DNA from: Lysinibacillus sp. FJAT-14745
Lineage (GTDB): Bacteria > Bacillota > Bacilli > Bacillales_A > Planococcaceae
NCBI RefSeq assembly: GCF_001275675.1
Contig: NZ_LITM01000009.1
Location: 349,653-413,652 of the forward strand
Length of the DNA: 64,000 bases
Direction of reading: 5' to 3'
Part shown: piece by piece, positions 1 to 9,610 of the stretch
How the letters are laid out: the number at the start of each line of letters is the position of its first letter
Position numbering within the stretch: position 1 is the first letter of the stretch
The notes under the pieces: model-generated
The model's database searches: none
Seen by the model: only the letters and a program-made list of their open reading frames with translations
What the model was told of the DNA's origin: nothing
Program-made: the position numbers and the translations under genes

Positions 1-60
1 ATATTGGCAAAGTGGTAACGAAAAAATCCTTTTATCGCTCAATAATAAACTTATTTTTTC

Positions 61-741
61 CTAATCAACACGCCTGCCATTAATATTCTTTATCCATTGA
101 GGTGCAGATGGAAGTAATTGAGATATCGTAACTCCTGCTAAATTCATATACAATACAACCACCTCTCCAACAACAATACCGGCAAATGTACCATACCTGT
201 TTACATAATTCTTATTCAATAGACTAAAAAATGGGTAGGAGCTAACTGAATAATGAGACTATAGGACATAATATTTGAAAGCGCTATTGCTATAACATCG
301 GAGACAGTAAATAGTAACTCAACACTAGTTTTAATAAAATGAGAGTCTTCGAAACAAATAATAAATGTTGTTTATCTGATGCTTTTGGAACAATCACTTT
401 ATAAAGATTTTGTGTTAATCTAGCTGCACCAATAATTTCTATAATCCACGGATCAAATGTTTTTATTGCTAAATGTAACAGAGATAAATCCCCATTTTCT
501 AAACCTGGTGTAATGATAGCAGCTGAAAAAACAATGAAGATACAAACACAAGAAGAATTGTATAGAAAGGTAGAGTAATTGCATTTTTGCGAAGACTTTT
601 TTCATTTTTTGCAGATAGAATGACCATGAAGCCACTCGGAAGAATATAAAAACCAATAGCACTAATATAGCAGTGGTTAAATGTTGGGTAAAGCTTAGAT
701 GAAGTCATTAAAAAAATCCTTAAACCGTACATATAGATCAT
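61..741 (-). pseudogene. Decayed sodium:solute symporter (SSS family) gene, fragment
   Basis: Conceptual translation of the minus strand gives pieces of one transporter in three different frames. The segment near 700-500 reads GFYILPSGFMVILSAKNEKS, the segment near 510-350 reads PGLENGDLSLLHLAIKTFDP and then WIIEIIGAARL, and the segment near 220-61 reads YGTFAGIIVGEVVVLYM followed by a stop. In intact SSS symporters (YodF/PanF-like) these blocks occur in this order. Here they are separated by frameshifts and in-frame stops, the usual segment after IGAA is missing, and no N-terminal half is seen. I infer a dead gene. The substrate cannot be told. Confidence 0.7.
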
Positions 742-875
742 TATAAAAATACTTTTTTTACAAACATTGTATAAAAGATATTTTTACTATCATAAGCTAA
801 AAGACTGTAGCCAAATCCATTATTTAATCGAGATTGTCTACAGTCTGAGCTAGTTAAGGTATATCTCTTTTACAT

Positions 876-1928
876 TCACCACTTATTAACAACCGTAACA
901 CCCATATTTGCATAAGTCCCCATAGATTCAATTACACTTCCCGCTTCTTCTATAGATATTGTTTGAGTTACTAAATCTTTAGGACTTAAAATCCCATTTT
1001 CAATCATTCGTAACATTTGAGGAAATTTCGGTGCTTGCATACCATAAGAGCCAACAATCTGTATTTCATTAATGACCATAAGATCAATAGGAACAGGGAT
1101 CATTCCTTTTTCATTACTGGTCGTTAATCCTATTTGTAAATGGCGTCCTCTTTTAGCTAAACTATTTATAGCTGATTGACAAGTTTCAGTTATTCCAAGA
1201 GCATCCACTGACACGTGTGCCCCGCCTTTTGTTAATTCTTTAATTAACTCAGCAGCATTTTCTTTTTTGGAATTGACTGTGGCTACAGCACCTAATTTCT
1301 TTGCAAAAGCTAATTTTTCATCATTAATATCAACTGCTATAGCGTGTGCTCCTAGGGCTGTAATAATTTGAATTGCAGAAAGGCCAACACCCCCACAACC
1401 ATGGACAGCAACCCATTCACCCGGTCTTACTTGTGCTTGATCAGTAACCCCGTGAAATGCAGTCATGAATCGACATCCTATACCAGCTGCCTCGATAAAG
1501 TCAATATTTTCCGGTAAAATTACTAGATTGGTATCAGCATTAGGGATATGAACAAATTTTCCGTATCCACCCCACATGGTGATACCAGGTAACGTAATGT
1601 TATCGCAAACATTATGGTGTCCAGCTTGACACATAGGACATGTGCCATCACCTTGAGTAAAAGGAACAATTACTCTGTCACCTTTCTTGAATCTTGTAAC
1701 GTCTTTCCCAACATCTTCTATAACACCACAAAACTCGTGTCCCATTATATGAGGAAGAGGAGTCTCAACTCCAAGCCAATTCCAATGCCCTAACCAGCTG
1801 TGCCAATCACTTCTGCAAACTCCGTTAGCTTCAACACGAACAATTACTCCATCTGCTGTGTTGGTTGGATCTGGCATATTTCTAACAACTAACGGCTTGC
1901 CGATTTCTTCTAAGACAAGTGCTCTCAT
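876..1928 (-). CDS. Zinc-dependent alcohol dehydrogenase, MDR superfamily
   Basis: The 350-residue protein has the layout of a medium-chain zinc alcohol dehydrogenase, which oxidises an alcohol (or reduces an aldehyde) with a nicotinamide cofactor in the cytosol. Catalytic zinc ligands are visible at Cys38 (VCRSDWH) and in GHE at 63-64. The structural zinc loop is DGTCPMCQAGHHNVC, so the first of the usual four cysteines is Asp94, with Cys97, Cys100 and Cys108 kept. The Rossmann motif GCGGVGL lies at about 177-183. The start follows a purine-rich AGGCGGGG site. It stands alone between a dead transporter and a long non-coding stretch. The family call is firm, the substrate unknown. Confidence 0.85.
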   Translation of the reverse strand: MRALVLEEIGKPLVVRNMPDPTNTADGVIVRVEANGVCRSDWHSWLGHWNWLGVETPLPHIMGHEFCGVIEDVGKDVTRFKKGDRVIVPFTQGDGTCPMCQAGHHNVCDNITLPGITMWGGYGKFVHIPNADTNLVILPENIDFIEAAGIGCRFMTAFHGVTDQAQVRPGEWVAVHGCGGVGLSAIQIITALGAHAIAVDINDEKLAFAKKLGAVATVNSKKENAAELIKELTKGGAHVSVDALGITETCQSAINSLAKRGRHLQIGLTTSNEKGMIPVPIDLMVINEIQIVGSYGMQAPKFPQMLRMIENGILSPKDLVTQTISIEEAGSVIESMGTYANMGVTVVNKW

Positions 1929-2628
1929 AAAATCCCCGCCTTTTATGTTTTCTTTACTTTAACAAAAATCAGAAATTTATGTCATCTCTCATATAGTTAA
2001 AATAAGAGAGTATTTTTTTTTACATTATGTCCATTGTGAAATCAAAGAGAATAGTTTACCAAGTTTTATGTTACTTTCATTTATTCATAGACTTACTGAT
2101 GCAGCAACCAGATCTAAATATTCTTGTAGCGATATCTCTCTTCACTCACATTGAGCCTTACAATATCCTAAAACAACAAACTATTAGCTAGTAAGTTCAA
2201 TAACATCAATCTTTAGAAAACAGCCGAAAATTTATTGCAAAGATACAAGGTGTTCGAGTGGGAATACAATCGGCATTCATATAATTTCCGTTATTTTCCA
2301 TTCATTACTGTTAATCGAATTATTTTCTTTATTAAAGTACTACCATCCTCATGTCTCAAAAAAATCAGGGGAGTTCGAAACAGAACAGACAAGTAGCGCC
2401 TTTGTACCACTTTTGTTTGTGTAGAAACTTTTTATTTTCTATCCTTTTCTAACGTATTCTCAAAAAAGAAAAGCTCCTCAAACCCTTGATAATAAAGGAT
2501 TCAAGCGCTTTTCAGTTGGTTCAAACTTATTCTATTTGAACATTGATACGTCCCAGGAGGACATACTAGAATGCTGATACAACAAAGGTTAACGGCAGTA
2601 ATGTTTACCTTTTGTTTACCTTGCTTTT
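1929..2628. other. Non-coding, AT-rich stretch with a possible integrase arm site
   Basis: I see no convincing gene in this stretch. Its right part (2477-2560) has an arrangement like that beside tRNA-Arg: the 11-mer CTCAAACCCTT at 2477-2487, then about 60 bp, then the 13-bp tRNA-end repeat at 2548. The same 11-mer occurs at 6091-6101 in front of the tRNA copy. The part from 1929 to about 2450 has no recognisable content. Confidence 0.4.
2548..2560. repeat. 13-bp direct repeat of the tRNA-Arg 3' end (att-like)
   Basis: ACGTCCCAGGAGG here is identical to 6131-6143, which is the 3' end of the tRNA-Arg gene. Such a copy is the classic scar of site-specific integration into a tRNA gene. No tRNA body follows this copy. 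Together with the recombinase stub at 5708-5959 it marks the far end of a ~3.6-kb integrated remnant. Confidence 0.6.
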
Positions 2629-2656
2629 AAGACCCCCCATCATGGAGTGGTCTTTT
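2629..2656. terminator. Hairpin, possible terminator
   Basis: AAGACC and GGTCTT arms flank a loop, and the hairpin is followed by TTTT on the plus strand. No plus-strand gene clearly ends here, so its use is uncertain. Confidence 0.35.
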
Positions 2657-2720
2657 ATGGTTGATTCAGCTATGCCCAAGACATCGACAAACATTCTATC
2701 CGCATGTCAACCAATCATAA

Positions 2721-2753
2721 AAAATAGCCCCCTTATCAAACAAATAAGAGGGC
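2721..2753 (-). terminator. Rho-independent terminator of the secreted-protein gene
   Basis: Read on the minus strand, GCCCTCTTAT and ATAAGGGGGC form a stem with a 7-nt loop followed by a run of T. It lies just downstream of the gene ending at 2774. Confidence 0.75.
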
Positions 2754-2773
2754 ATAATATAAGTTCTAATCTA

Positions 2774-3538
2774 TTACTTATCTTTAACTGGCTTTAGTGA
2801 ATTCATTGGAAGATAAACATCATTATCGTGTCTTCCTTCTAAGTCATCGGTTACATATATATAACCATTAATTTCATGATCATACCTTGAAAAAACAGTA
2901 CTTCCCTTTTTCATAATTCTTTCAGTTTTAGATTCTTTTAATGGAACGCCCTTCCCCTCTTCATCTTTTGTTAGTTCATAACGTACACCTCTTTCTCTCG
3001 ATATTGTCTCAGCGATTTTAAGGTCTGTACCAGGATACTCGTAACAAAATTCCTCACTACCATCACCACTTTCGCAATACTGTAGTAGTTGTCCATTATT
3101 TGTATCCTTGAAATTAAAACCCCATGGTCCTTCTAGTTTGAAGTGAGATCCGTAATATAAGCCATCATTAATACCATCGCGAGTAATAACAATATAAGTT
3201 GGTTTGTTATAAAAAGATGAACGAATTTTTATTGGTACTTCTTTGAAAACTACCAAATCCGTTGCTTGTACGCGGTATTGCCCCATTTGATAGAATATTT
3301 TTTTATCATATTTTTCAATATCATACGTTCTAAAGAAGTTATTTCGCTTAACCACTAAAGAATCAAACGTACCATCTGGATTTTTCTTGTACACCTTGAT
3401 GTCTTTTTTAAAGGTCATTTTTCCTGTTTGCTCTTTTACAACTTCTGCTCCATCATACATCACTTTTGCTTCTGATTTTGTTGGATTTACTACTGCAAAT
3501 ACGAATGCTGCTAGTAACACAATAAAAAATTTCTTCAT
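2774..3538 (-). CDS. Secreted protein of unknown function with signal peptide
   Basis: The 254-residue product begins with a typical Sec signal peptide: MKK, a hydrophobic run, then SEAK as a likely cleavage site near residue 24. The mature part is rich in charged and aromatic residues. Two stretches, roughly residues 40-95 and 210-250, look like short SH3-type beta segments ending in phrases such as QATDLVVF and LPMNSLKPV, but this is only an impression. Two cysteines in the middle (QYCESGDGSEEFC) could form a disulfide. A strong GAGGGGG ribosome site precedes the start and a terminator follows. The gene is cargo of the tRNA-Arg remnant. I do not recognise its family. Confidence 0.65.
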   Translation of the reverse strand: MKKFFIVLLAAFVFAVVNPTKSEAKVMYDGAEVVKEQTGKMTFKKDIKVYKKNPDGTFDSLVVKRNNFFRTYDIEKYDKKIFYQMGQYRVQATDLVVFKEVPIKIRSSFYNKPTYIVITRDGINDGLYYGSHFKLEGPWGFNFKDTNNGQLLQYCESGDGSEEFCYEYPGTDLKIAETISRERGVRYELTKDEEGKGVPLKESKTERIMKKGSTVFSRYDHEINGYIYVTDDLEGRHDNDVYLPMNSLKPVKDK

Positions 3539-3588
3539 TATTATCCCCCTCGCTCAGCTTTTCAGAAAAACAATCTAATAAATGGTTC

Positions 3589-3990
3589 CTAGGCCAAAAA
3601 GCTTCGTTTTTTCAATAAATTGTTCCGATTTTCACTTAAGTATTTTAATAAATAACCAATAATCACAAATATTGTTATATAAATACTACCTATTGAGGAA
3701 GTTAGGTAAAAAGTATCTTTAAAAATATCAATATTAGCTAAACTAAATAGTATTGAAAAAATTAATGCACAAATTAAGTGTTTAATATACATAAATACAA
3801 CATTTTTATTTTTACTGTATTTTTCAATCACCACTGATACCACTACAGCTACAAGCATGGCAGGTGCAGTAAATGCAGTACCATAAATTCCATATGAAAT
3901 GCTATATGTATATTCAATAAATAATGGAATAATAAATATTCCTAGAATTAATGTAATAACAGCTGAAATAATTTTGTTTTTCAACATCAC
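3589..3990 (-). CDS. Small integral membrane protein, unknown
   Basis: The product of 133 residues has four predicted hydrophobic segments, at about 8-27, 40-58, 68-88 and 100-118, and a basic C-terminal tail (LKKRSFLA). AAGGATG lies a few bases before the start, which could be either of two adjacent ATG codons. It is 50 bp downstream of the secreted-protein gene on the same strand and could be co-expressed with the genes upstream. No family is recognised. Its low GC matches the accessory region. Confidence 0.5.
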   Translation of the reverse strand: MMLKNKIISAVITLILGIFIIPLFIEYTYSISYGIYGTAFTAPAMLVAVVVSVVIEKYSKNKNVVFMYIKHLICALIFSILFSLANIDIFKDTFYLTSSIGSIYITIFVIIGYLLKYLSENRNNLLKKRSFLA

Positions 3991-4240
3991 ACTTCACATC
4001 CTTGATTCATTTTTTATTCTTTTAAAAAAATGCCATGGAAATAAGACATAATCAACAATATGTATAAAAAATTCAATTCATCATTAAATTTATGTACCTC
4101 TTTATTAAATCATATAACCACAGATAATAGTAAAAATTTTACTGTTTTTATATAGATTTATAAGTAATTATTAAAAACCCAGACGGCAATTAAGCAATCT
4201 TGGTCTTTATTGTTATTCTAGAATAGATTCGGCATAGAAA

Positions 4241-4281
4241 AAGAATCCATTTTGAAAAAAGATTGATCAAAATGGATTCTT
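4241..4281 (-). terminator. Perfect 15-bp inverted repeat, terminator-like
   Basis: AAGAATCCATTTTGA is repeated inverted after an 11-nt spacer. On the minus strand it runs into TTCTTTTTC, as a terminator would. The nearest minus-strand gene ends 400 bp away, at 4684, so it may belong to a gene that has been lost. Confidence 0.5.
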
Positions 4282-4555
4282 ATCCAGCAGATTTAAGTTT
4301 CGGTATTATAAAAAAGTTTAATTATTTTCTATCTGTCTGCTCTACAATCGTGCCATATGTAAAACATTGCAAAGCAAGCCCTTTGAATGTTGATTCTTCA
4401 CTCCCACCAATACAGGCACCATTTTATATACAATTTTAATTTTATATTTTTTGTTCTTTGCTTTTAATAGAGTAGATCATTCAACCAGCGATTATGGATA
4501 TACATTTATGCTTGTTCCGGAAAAAGTATTTAATTTTAAACCTAAAACAAGCATA

Positions 4556-4580
4556 ACCCCGTTCTAATTTAGGACGGGGT
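4556..4580 (-). terminator. Weak hairpin downstream of the 4684 gene
   Basis: ACCCCGT and ACGGGGT arms flank an 11-nt loop. There is no good T run on the minus strand, so termination is uncertain. Confidence 0.3.
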
Positions 4581-4683
4581 AAAATATAGTTGTTTAATTT
4601 TCGTATAAGGTACTTCACTATACTAAAAAATATAACTTTTTCATGGTTATTCCAATTTGGAAACATAGCAGCTTTTAATCATA

Positions 4684-5439
4684 TTATTCACTGAATTCTT
4701 CCAGTAACATAATACAGTTAGCTTGTTCATACTCTAATTTTAGTTCTATTAATTCACGTTTTAAACCTGTCCCTACACATATCGGAAGTGTTGATATAAA
4801 GTTTTTAACCTCTAATAAAGGTATGCCTAATTTTTTTCGCAACAAATGCATAGCATCGGATCTTTTTTCGCTAATTTGCAAAATATGCAAACTCCAAATG
4901 ATAGTATCTGTAACCTCGCAATCGGTCACTTCATTCTCCAATTTCATAAACAAATCCATCGGTACTAGAGCAATATTATATTCATCAAAACCATTGTCAA
5001 AAATTGCTATTTTCAAACCAAGCTGCCTAACTTGATTGTCATAACAATTCAATAATAACGGAATATATTCCCCTCTTTTAACTTGATTATGTTGCAATTT
5101 CCTTTTTACAGCTTTATCGTTTAATTTTATATTAGAATATCCATATTGTTTTAGTCGAGAATGCAAAAATCTTTTTATTTGACCAGGATATTTTTCACCG
5201 CTCCAATCCGTTGTTTCAATATACCTAATCATAAACAAATAGTAGATGAGTGTATGTATTTCCATATTATTATTTTGGTTGTCAATATAAAACTCTTCTG
5301 TTTCGGTACGGTTGATAAATCTCCTTTGCTTCTTAATAAAATCATGAGTTTCAAGTTTTTGATAGTCAGATAAAAGTTGTTCCACTTCTTTCTTATGTCC
5401 TTCGTTAAGTAACGGATAAATAGCTTCAAATAATTTCAT
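4684..5439 (-). CDS. Unrecognised cytosolic protein with an L7/L12-C-terminal-like tail
   Basis: The 251-residue product has no signal peptide or membrane segment. The start is placed at MKLFEAIYPLL, after an AAAGGAATG site, and not at an in-frame ATG 15 codons upstream. The last ~55 residues (LRKKLGIPLLEVKNFIS, then ELIELKLEYEQANC) resemble the ribosomal L7/L12 C-terminal fold, where a helix ending in GLKEAK is followed by an EEIKKKLEEAGA helix. Bacillus proteins of unknown role carry such tails. That is inference from pattern, and the N-terminal 190 residues are unknown to me. It is cargo between the truncated GNAT and the non-coding stretch. Confidence 0.55.
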   Translation of the reverse strand: MKLFEAIYPLLNEGHKKEVEQLLSDYQKLETHDFIKKQRRFINRTETEEFYIDNQNNNMEIHTLIYYLFMIRYIETTDWSGEKYPGQIKRFLHSRLKQYGYSNIKLNDKAVKRKLQHNQVKRGEYIPLLLNCYDNQVRQLGLKIAIFDNGFDEYNIALVPMDLFMKLENEVTDCEVTDTIIWSLHILQISEKRSDAMHLLRKKLGIPLLEVKNFISTLPICVGTGLKRELIELKLEYEQANCIMLLEEFSE

Positions 5440-5461
5440 AATTCTTAGCATTCCTTTCGCT

Positions 5462-5602
5462 TCACGCAGGGTTATTAATATCATCTACAAAGATACGACC
5501 CGGATTTATATTTTCAACAACCGCTATTGCTTCTAATTGCCCTTGTTCATTTAACAATTTTCTACATTTACTAAATTCGGCTTTATCTAATTCTGATATC
5601 AT
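5462..5602 (-). pseudogene. N-terminal fragment of a GNAT acetyltransferase
   Basis: A 46-residue frame starts MISELDKAEFSKCRKLL and continues to NPGRIFVDDINNPA before a stop. This matches the beginning of the GNAT-type acetyltransferase family found in Bacilli, which is normally about 250 residues. The frame is cut off by a stop and runs into the leader of the gene starting at 5439. I infer a deletion or fusion scar inside the integrated remnant. Confidence 0.5.
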
Positions 5603-5707
5603 AAAACATCCCCTACCTATTATCTCTCTCTCAAAAATTTCTTACTCTACAATCCCACCCTTTAACTTATCATAATTATTTAAATTTTCCATCATTTTAA
5701 CGAGAAG

Positions 5708-5959
5708 TTACTCCATTAAATGGTCCGATTGTTGAACATAAGTTATAGCTTGGTCTTTCTTAAAGTTTCCCACAATCGTTTCATAATCTATTATGGTGCG
5801 AGGTCGATAGTCACTAGATTTCATTTGTTTAATCACAATTTCAACCGCATCATCAATCTTTTTTGATGCTTCTTTTTTAGATTCAACCGATATTTCTGAC
5901 TCAAGCTTTAATAAAGCTAAATCAATATCTACTTCAAACAATCCAGACTCTTTTGTCAT
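5708..5959 (-). pseudogene. Truncated tyrosine recombinase (phage-type integrase), N-terminal stub
   Basis: The 83-residue frame contains VIKQMKSSDYRPRTIIDYET followed by NFKKDQAITYV, the pattern of the SAM-like core-binding domain of tyrosine recombinases. The catalytic domain with its R-H-R-Y residues is absent, because the frame ends at SDHLME. The good GGAGG site upstream is better spaced to another ATG in a different frame, which may indicate an additional frameshift. It sits ~170 bp from the tRNA-Arg 3' end, the usual place for an integrase of a tRNA-targeting element. The enzyme cannot be active. Confidence 0.6.
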
Positions 5960-6131
5960 AAAAAGTCATAAAAAAAACCTCCATTCAAAATTTTGATTGG
6001 AAGATGATTTCGGAATCTCATAAATATTTGAGGAACGAAAAAAGAGATTCAATGCCCCGGACCGAAGCCCTGACCGAATCCCTAATTTCTCTCAAACCCT
6101 TATACCCAAGGCCTTAAACCCTGTTTTTAGA

Positions 6132-6205
<74 letters not shown>

Positions 6206-6330
6206 ATGATGTTAATTTTTATGCAGTCCATATCAAGGACAATATTTATTATATGCGCTTTATATCATAATGTCAACATTAATTTTACTATGAAGGCAAG
6301 GTTTGCCTCATATTAATATTATATGATTTC

Positions 6331-6665
6331 ATGTACCCCATTATGCCCTCCTCATCTTTACTTTGTAGTCATCGTATATTAGGGCAGCAATTAGAAAAAG
6401 ATTTACTTGCGCAAGGTTATTCTGTTCTTTTTGTTCAAACAGATGTTACGAAAGAACAGGACATCGTTTCTGTAATGCAAAAAGAGGGTGATCATTTTGG
6501 TACTATTCATATTTTAATAAATAATGCAGGGAAATTTCAACATAAATCTTTTATGACGTAACATTGGATGAATGGAATGATATGGTTCAAACAAATAATT
6601 TCGTCACAGGCATTAATCTAACAGTTGATGGTGGGATGACAAAGAAAATGATGTATGAAGAATAA
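6331..6665 (+). pseudogene. Broken short-chain dehydrogenase/reductase (SDR) gene
   Basis: The first frame reads YSVLFVQTDVTKEQDIVSVM and then ILINNAGKFQHKSF, which is the TDVT and NNAG signature region of an SDR. A frameshift after ATGACG shifts the rest, which continues as VTLDEWNDMVQTN and then FVTGINLTVDGGMTKK to a TAA at 6665, the typical SDR C-terminus. The whole catalytic middle with the Ser-Tyr-Lys triad is missing and the N-terminal nucleotide loop is damaged. It is a deletion derivative. Confidence 0.75.
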
Positions 6666-6709
6666 GTAAAACTACTATGCAATCAACGAACAAAAGTAAA
6701 CCAGATTCA

Positions 6710-7411
6710 CTAAGCTTTTTTGAATCCGGTTTCTACTTTTGGTGAATAAATTCTAGCTTGTTTACTCTTCGAATAATGAGCAATAGGTTGAATGCCTTGT
6801 ATAGATTCCTTCACAAATGGAGCTAGAGTGTTACTTTCAATGTTAATATGAACTCGTTGTAGCCGCCATGGCATATGTTCTATATCAATGCGAAATAGTG
6901 AACTCTTCCATTTTGACCAAGAATGATAACGTTCCACTAACCATTTATCAAAGGTAGAACTACTTATTTCACTGGCAGTCGGTTGATATGAAATTTCCAA
7001 CCTCTCATCTAGTGCTCCATGATATAAACTTGTAAAAGAAAAATTGTTACCTCTTTGTTTTAAAGATATTTTTGAATGGCGATATGATAGACTGCCCTTT
7101 GTAGCTATTTGTACAATAAAACGATTCGTAACATCTAAGTTAAAAAAATAGATACCTTTCATGCCGTTATATGTAACATATGTGCGGACATTAAGCTGTA
7201 CATAGGAATCCATCCCAGGGAATGGTGGTAGAAATCTCAGGCGTTGTCCTTTGACTTTAAAAAGGACAACACTAAGCCAAGCGTTATTTTCATAGAGATC
7301 CAGTTGCAACTCTTGCGGAATGTACTGCTCTAAATCCTTTGGTGATATTGGCCAATGTAGAAACAATACATCTTGCCATATTTGTGTCATAATCCACGGT
7401 TTGCTCCACAT
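6710..7411 (-). CDS. yqjF: YqjF-like DUF2071 protein
   Basis: This 233-residue protein matches the DUF2071/YqjF family by its opening MWSKPWIMTQIWQDVLFLHW, the LPPFPGMDSYVQLNVRTYV block and the GIYFFNLD block. Its biochemical role is not known to me. The start at 7411 follows a strong AGAAGGGAG site. An upstream in-frame ATG 17 codons earlier lacks one. It sits between the SDR wreck and a yflJ-like gene on the same strand and looks intact. Confidence 0.75.
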   Translation of the reverse strand: MWSKPWIMTQIWQDVLFLHWPISPKDLEQYIPQELQLDLYENNAWLSVVLFKVKGQRLRFLPPFPGMDSYVQLNVRTYVTYNGMKGIYFFNLDVTNRFIVQIATKGSLSYRHSKISLKQRGNNFSFTSLYHGALDERLEISYQPTASEISSSTFDKWLVERYHSWSKWKSSLFRIDIEHMPWRLQRVHINIESNTLAPFVKESIQGIQPIAHYSKSKQARIYSPKVETGFKKA

Positions 7412-7470
7412 AAAATAACTCCCTTCTGTAGTAAAATTCTTTCCTACAAAGGAGTTATTCAAACAAATGA

Positions 7471-7635
7471 CTATTTTTGTTCTGAATCGAACGTTTCTTT
7501 TTCAACATATCGGTAATATAAATTGCGCAGTTCGGATTCTTTATAATTGCCTAAATGACTTTTATATTGTGGATGCACCAAAATACCATGATCTCGAAGT
7601 TGCTTCACAAACCAACCTTTTGAATACTTATGCAC
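7471..7635 (-). CDS. Small YflJ-like (DUF2639) protein
   Basis: A 54-residue frame begins with GTG after an AAGGAG site 10 bp upstream and reads VHKYSKGWFVKQLRDHGI, ending in SELRNLYYRYVEKE. The pattern HxxSKGWxVxxLxxxGI with a conserved RNLY is typical of the small YflJ/DUF2639 proteins of Bacilli, whose function is unknown. It runs to 60 bp before the yqjF-like gene on the same strand, so the two could be one transcript. Confidence 0.65.
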   Translation of the reverse strand: MHKYSKGWFVKQLRDHGILVHPQYKSHLGNYKESELRNLYYRYVEKETFDSEQK

Positions 7636-7713
7636 TTTACACATTCTCCTTCTCTACTATTCATACATAGCGTATGCTCAGGAATTTATGTAGTGACATT
7701 TTTTTCAAAAATA

Positions 7714-7740
7714 AAAAACGAAGAAATTATCCTTCGTTTT
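7714..7740. terminator. Bidirectional hairpin
   Basis: AAAACGAAG and CTTCGTTTT arms with a short loop have A and T runs on both sides, so the hairpin could stop transcription in either direction. Confidence 0.55.
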
Positions 7741-7803
7741 CTTAATTTTGAAAAACAAACAAAATGGTCAAAGAATTTTTGGTGAATGTTGTGGCTCTTT
7801 AAA

Positions 7804-7982
7804 GGGTGATTTCCGTTCCAGGCTACTCGCTTTGTTGCTGACGCTTCGCTTTCGCACAGAGCAGAGCTTCCTGTGGGCGAGCGTCGAGCCGCTTCCTTCG
7901 CTTACGCTGCTGCCGCTACGTTAGCACTACGCTTTCGCGCGGAAAACATTCGCTCCGTGCAGGGTCTCGCCTGTCTCGCTTT
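7804..7982 (+). repeat. Family B repeat, diverged copy carrying the 37-bp module
   Basis: The stretch starts GGTGATTTCCGTTCCAGGC and later has CGAGCCGCTTC and GCAGGGTCTCG, which are landmarks of the cleaner family B copy at 50241-50441. Pieces like GCTGACGCTTCGCTTTCGC and GCTGCCGCTACG inside it are the nested ~37-bp module. The two-hairpin core seen in other copies is absent. Local GC is far above that of the neighbouring genes. Confidence 0.6.
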
Positions 7983-8060
7983 AATATGACACCTTAATTT
8001 CATTAAACAAAATAGTTTTTGAACAACAAAAAACGAAGGAATATATCCCTCGTTTTTAAC

Positions 8061-9521
8061 TCATGTGCCACAAAAAGTACGATATGGTTGATTAGATGGT
8101 GTTGGCAATGTAGCATATTCCTGCTGCTCCTTACAATGTGCAAAAGGATGAGCAAGAGCATCCAGTAATCGCTCCATTACGCTATAGTCTTCCTGTTCAA
8201 CAGCAGCCTCTAATGCTTCTTCTACACGGTGATTTCGTGGAATTACTGCTGGATTATGATCGCGCATTAATTGTTGAGACATGTCTTTTGTTTCCTGCTG
8301 TCTTTCTAGTCTTGCAAGCCAATTTTTATGCCATTCTTTAAATTCTTTTGTACTAAATAACGTTGATTCATCAAATTTATCGAAGGTTAATGCGATAAAT
8401 GTATTCGTATAGTCTGCTTGATGTTGCTGCATTAATTTTAGAAGCTCTTCAATAAGTGCCATGTCCTGATCTTCTTCGTTGAATATTCCAAGCTTTGCTC
8501 GCATACCTGCTAGCCAGTTTACATAATACAGCTCAGGATATTGCTTTAAAGTCTCTTGAGCTAAATGTATCGCATCTTCCTGATTTTCATGGATTAACGG
8601 TATTAATGATTCAGCCAGTCGTGTTAAATTCCATCCTCCGATATTAGGCTGGTTACCGTATGCATAACGGCCTTGTCGATCAATAGAGCTAAATACTGTC
8701 GCTGGATCATACGTATCCATAAAGGCGCAAGGACCATAATCAATCGTTTCACCACTAATGGTCATATTATCTGTGTTCATGACGCCATGAATAAAACCAA
8801 CTAGCTGCCATTTTGCAATAAGAGATGCTTGTTTCTTGATAACTTCCTGTAGAAGTGTCAGATAACGATTTTGAGCTACATCAGCATTAGGAAAGTGACG
8901 TTCCAAAGCATAATCCGCCAAAGCTTTTAGCTCCTCCTCAGATCCAAAGTTCGCTGCATATTGGAAAGTCCCAACTCGTAAATGACTGCTTGCAATACGC
9001 GTTAAAACTGCACCAGGAAGCTCGGTTTCGCGGAGGACAATTTCGCCTGTAGTGACGACAGCTAAACTTCGAGAGGTTGGAATGCCTAGTGCAAACATGG
9101 CTTCACTAATAATATATTCTCGTAGCATTGGACCAAGTGTTGCTCTGCCATCTCCGCCACGGGAATAAGGCGTTCTTCCTGAGCCTTTTAGTGCGATATC
9201 CAAGCGTTCATGAGTTGGTGTTAGTTGTTCACCTAATAACAGTGCTCTGCCGTCTCCAAGCATATTAAAGTGGCCAAATTGATGCCCTGCGTAAGCTTGG
9301 GCAATGGGCATGCCACCAGTCGGATTGTTGTTACCTGCAAAAATTGCTACCGCTTCCTCGCTTTGCAAAGCATCGACGTTTAATCCTAGTGCATTGGCAA
9401 CTGATTCATTTAACATGATTAACTTTGGTGAACGAACTGGATTTAAATTGATTGATGTATAAAAAATGCTTGGTAAGTGGGTATAGCTATTATCAAAATT
9501 CCATCCTATTGTAGTGTCCAT
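8061..9521 (-). CDS. selO: Protein adenylyltransferase SelO (YdiU/UPF0061 family)
   Basis: The 486-residue protein has the usual length of the SelO pseudokinase-fold family, which transfers AMP to Ser/Thr/Tyr residues of proteins. Family landmarks are clear: [22 protein letters not shown] near residue 80, [16 protein letters not shown] near 125, [20 protein letters not shown] near 240 (the HGxxNTDN active-site loop) and [15 protein letters not shown] near the C-terminus. The start follows AAAGGAG. It is monocistronic in appearance. Family assignment is firm, cellular targets are unknown. Confidence 0.92.
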   Translation of the reverse strand: MDTTIGWNFDNSYTHLPSIFYTSINLNPVRSPKLIMLNESVANALGLNVDALQSEEAVAIFAGNNNPTGGMPIAQAYAGHQFGHFNMLGDGRALLLGEQLTPTHERLDIALKGSGRTPYSRGGDGRATLGPMLREYIISEAMFALGIPTSRSLAVVTTGEIVLRETELPGAVLTRIASSHLRVGTFQYAANFGSEEELKALADYALERHFPNADVAQNRYLTLLQEVIKKQASLIAKWQLVGFIHGVMNTDNMTISGETIDYGPCAFMDTYDPATVFSSIDRQGRYAYGNQPNIGGWNLTRLAESLIPLIHENQEDAIHLAQETLKQYPELYYVNWLAGMRAKLGIFNEEDQDMALIEELLKLMQQHQADYTNTFIALTFDKFDESTLFSTKEFKEWHKNWLARLERQQETKDMSQQLMRDHNPAVIPRNHRVEEALEAAVEQEDYSVMERLLDALAHPFAHCKEQQEYATLPTPSNQPYRTFCGT

Positions 9522-9610
9522 GTTTTCTCCTTTATTCGTTTACAGTTATTTTTTCTTCTTCATCATAAACAATTCATAGCCATTTTTACCATTTAGTCGG
9601 CTCATCATCA

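Larger units (their letters stand above)
3991..4683. other. Gene-free AT-rich stretch with two hairpins
   Basis: No supported gene is seen. Two inverted repeats stand out, at 4241-4281 and 4556-4580. Short open frames across this stretch have no ribosome site and no familiar sequence. Confidence 0.5.

Noticed and set aside
2612-2797. 61-codon plus-strand frame before the secreted-protein gene
   Set aside because: It spans two terminator hairpins and resembles no protein.
4481-4666. 61-codon minus-strand frame downstream of the 4684 gene
   Set aside because: It contains the 4556-4580 hairpin, has no ribosome site and no recognisable sequence.
7467-7670. 67-codon plus-strand frame
   Set aside because: The opposite strand encodes a YflJ-like protein with a good ribosome site, so the plus-strand frame is its shadow.
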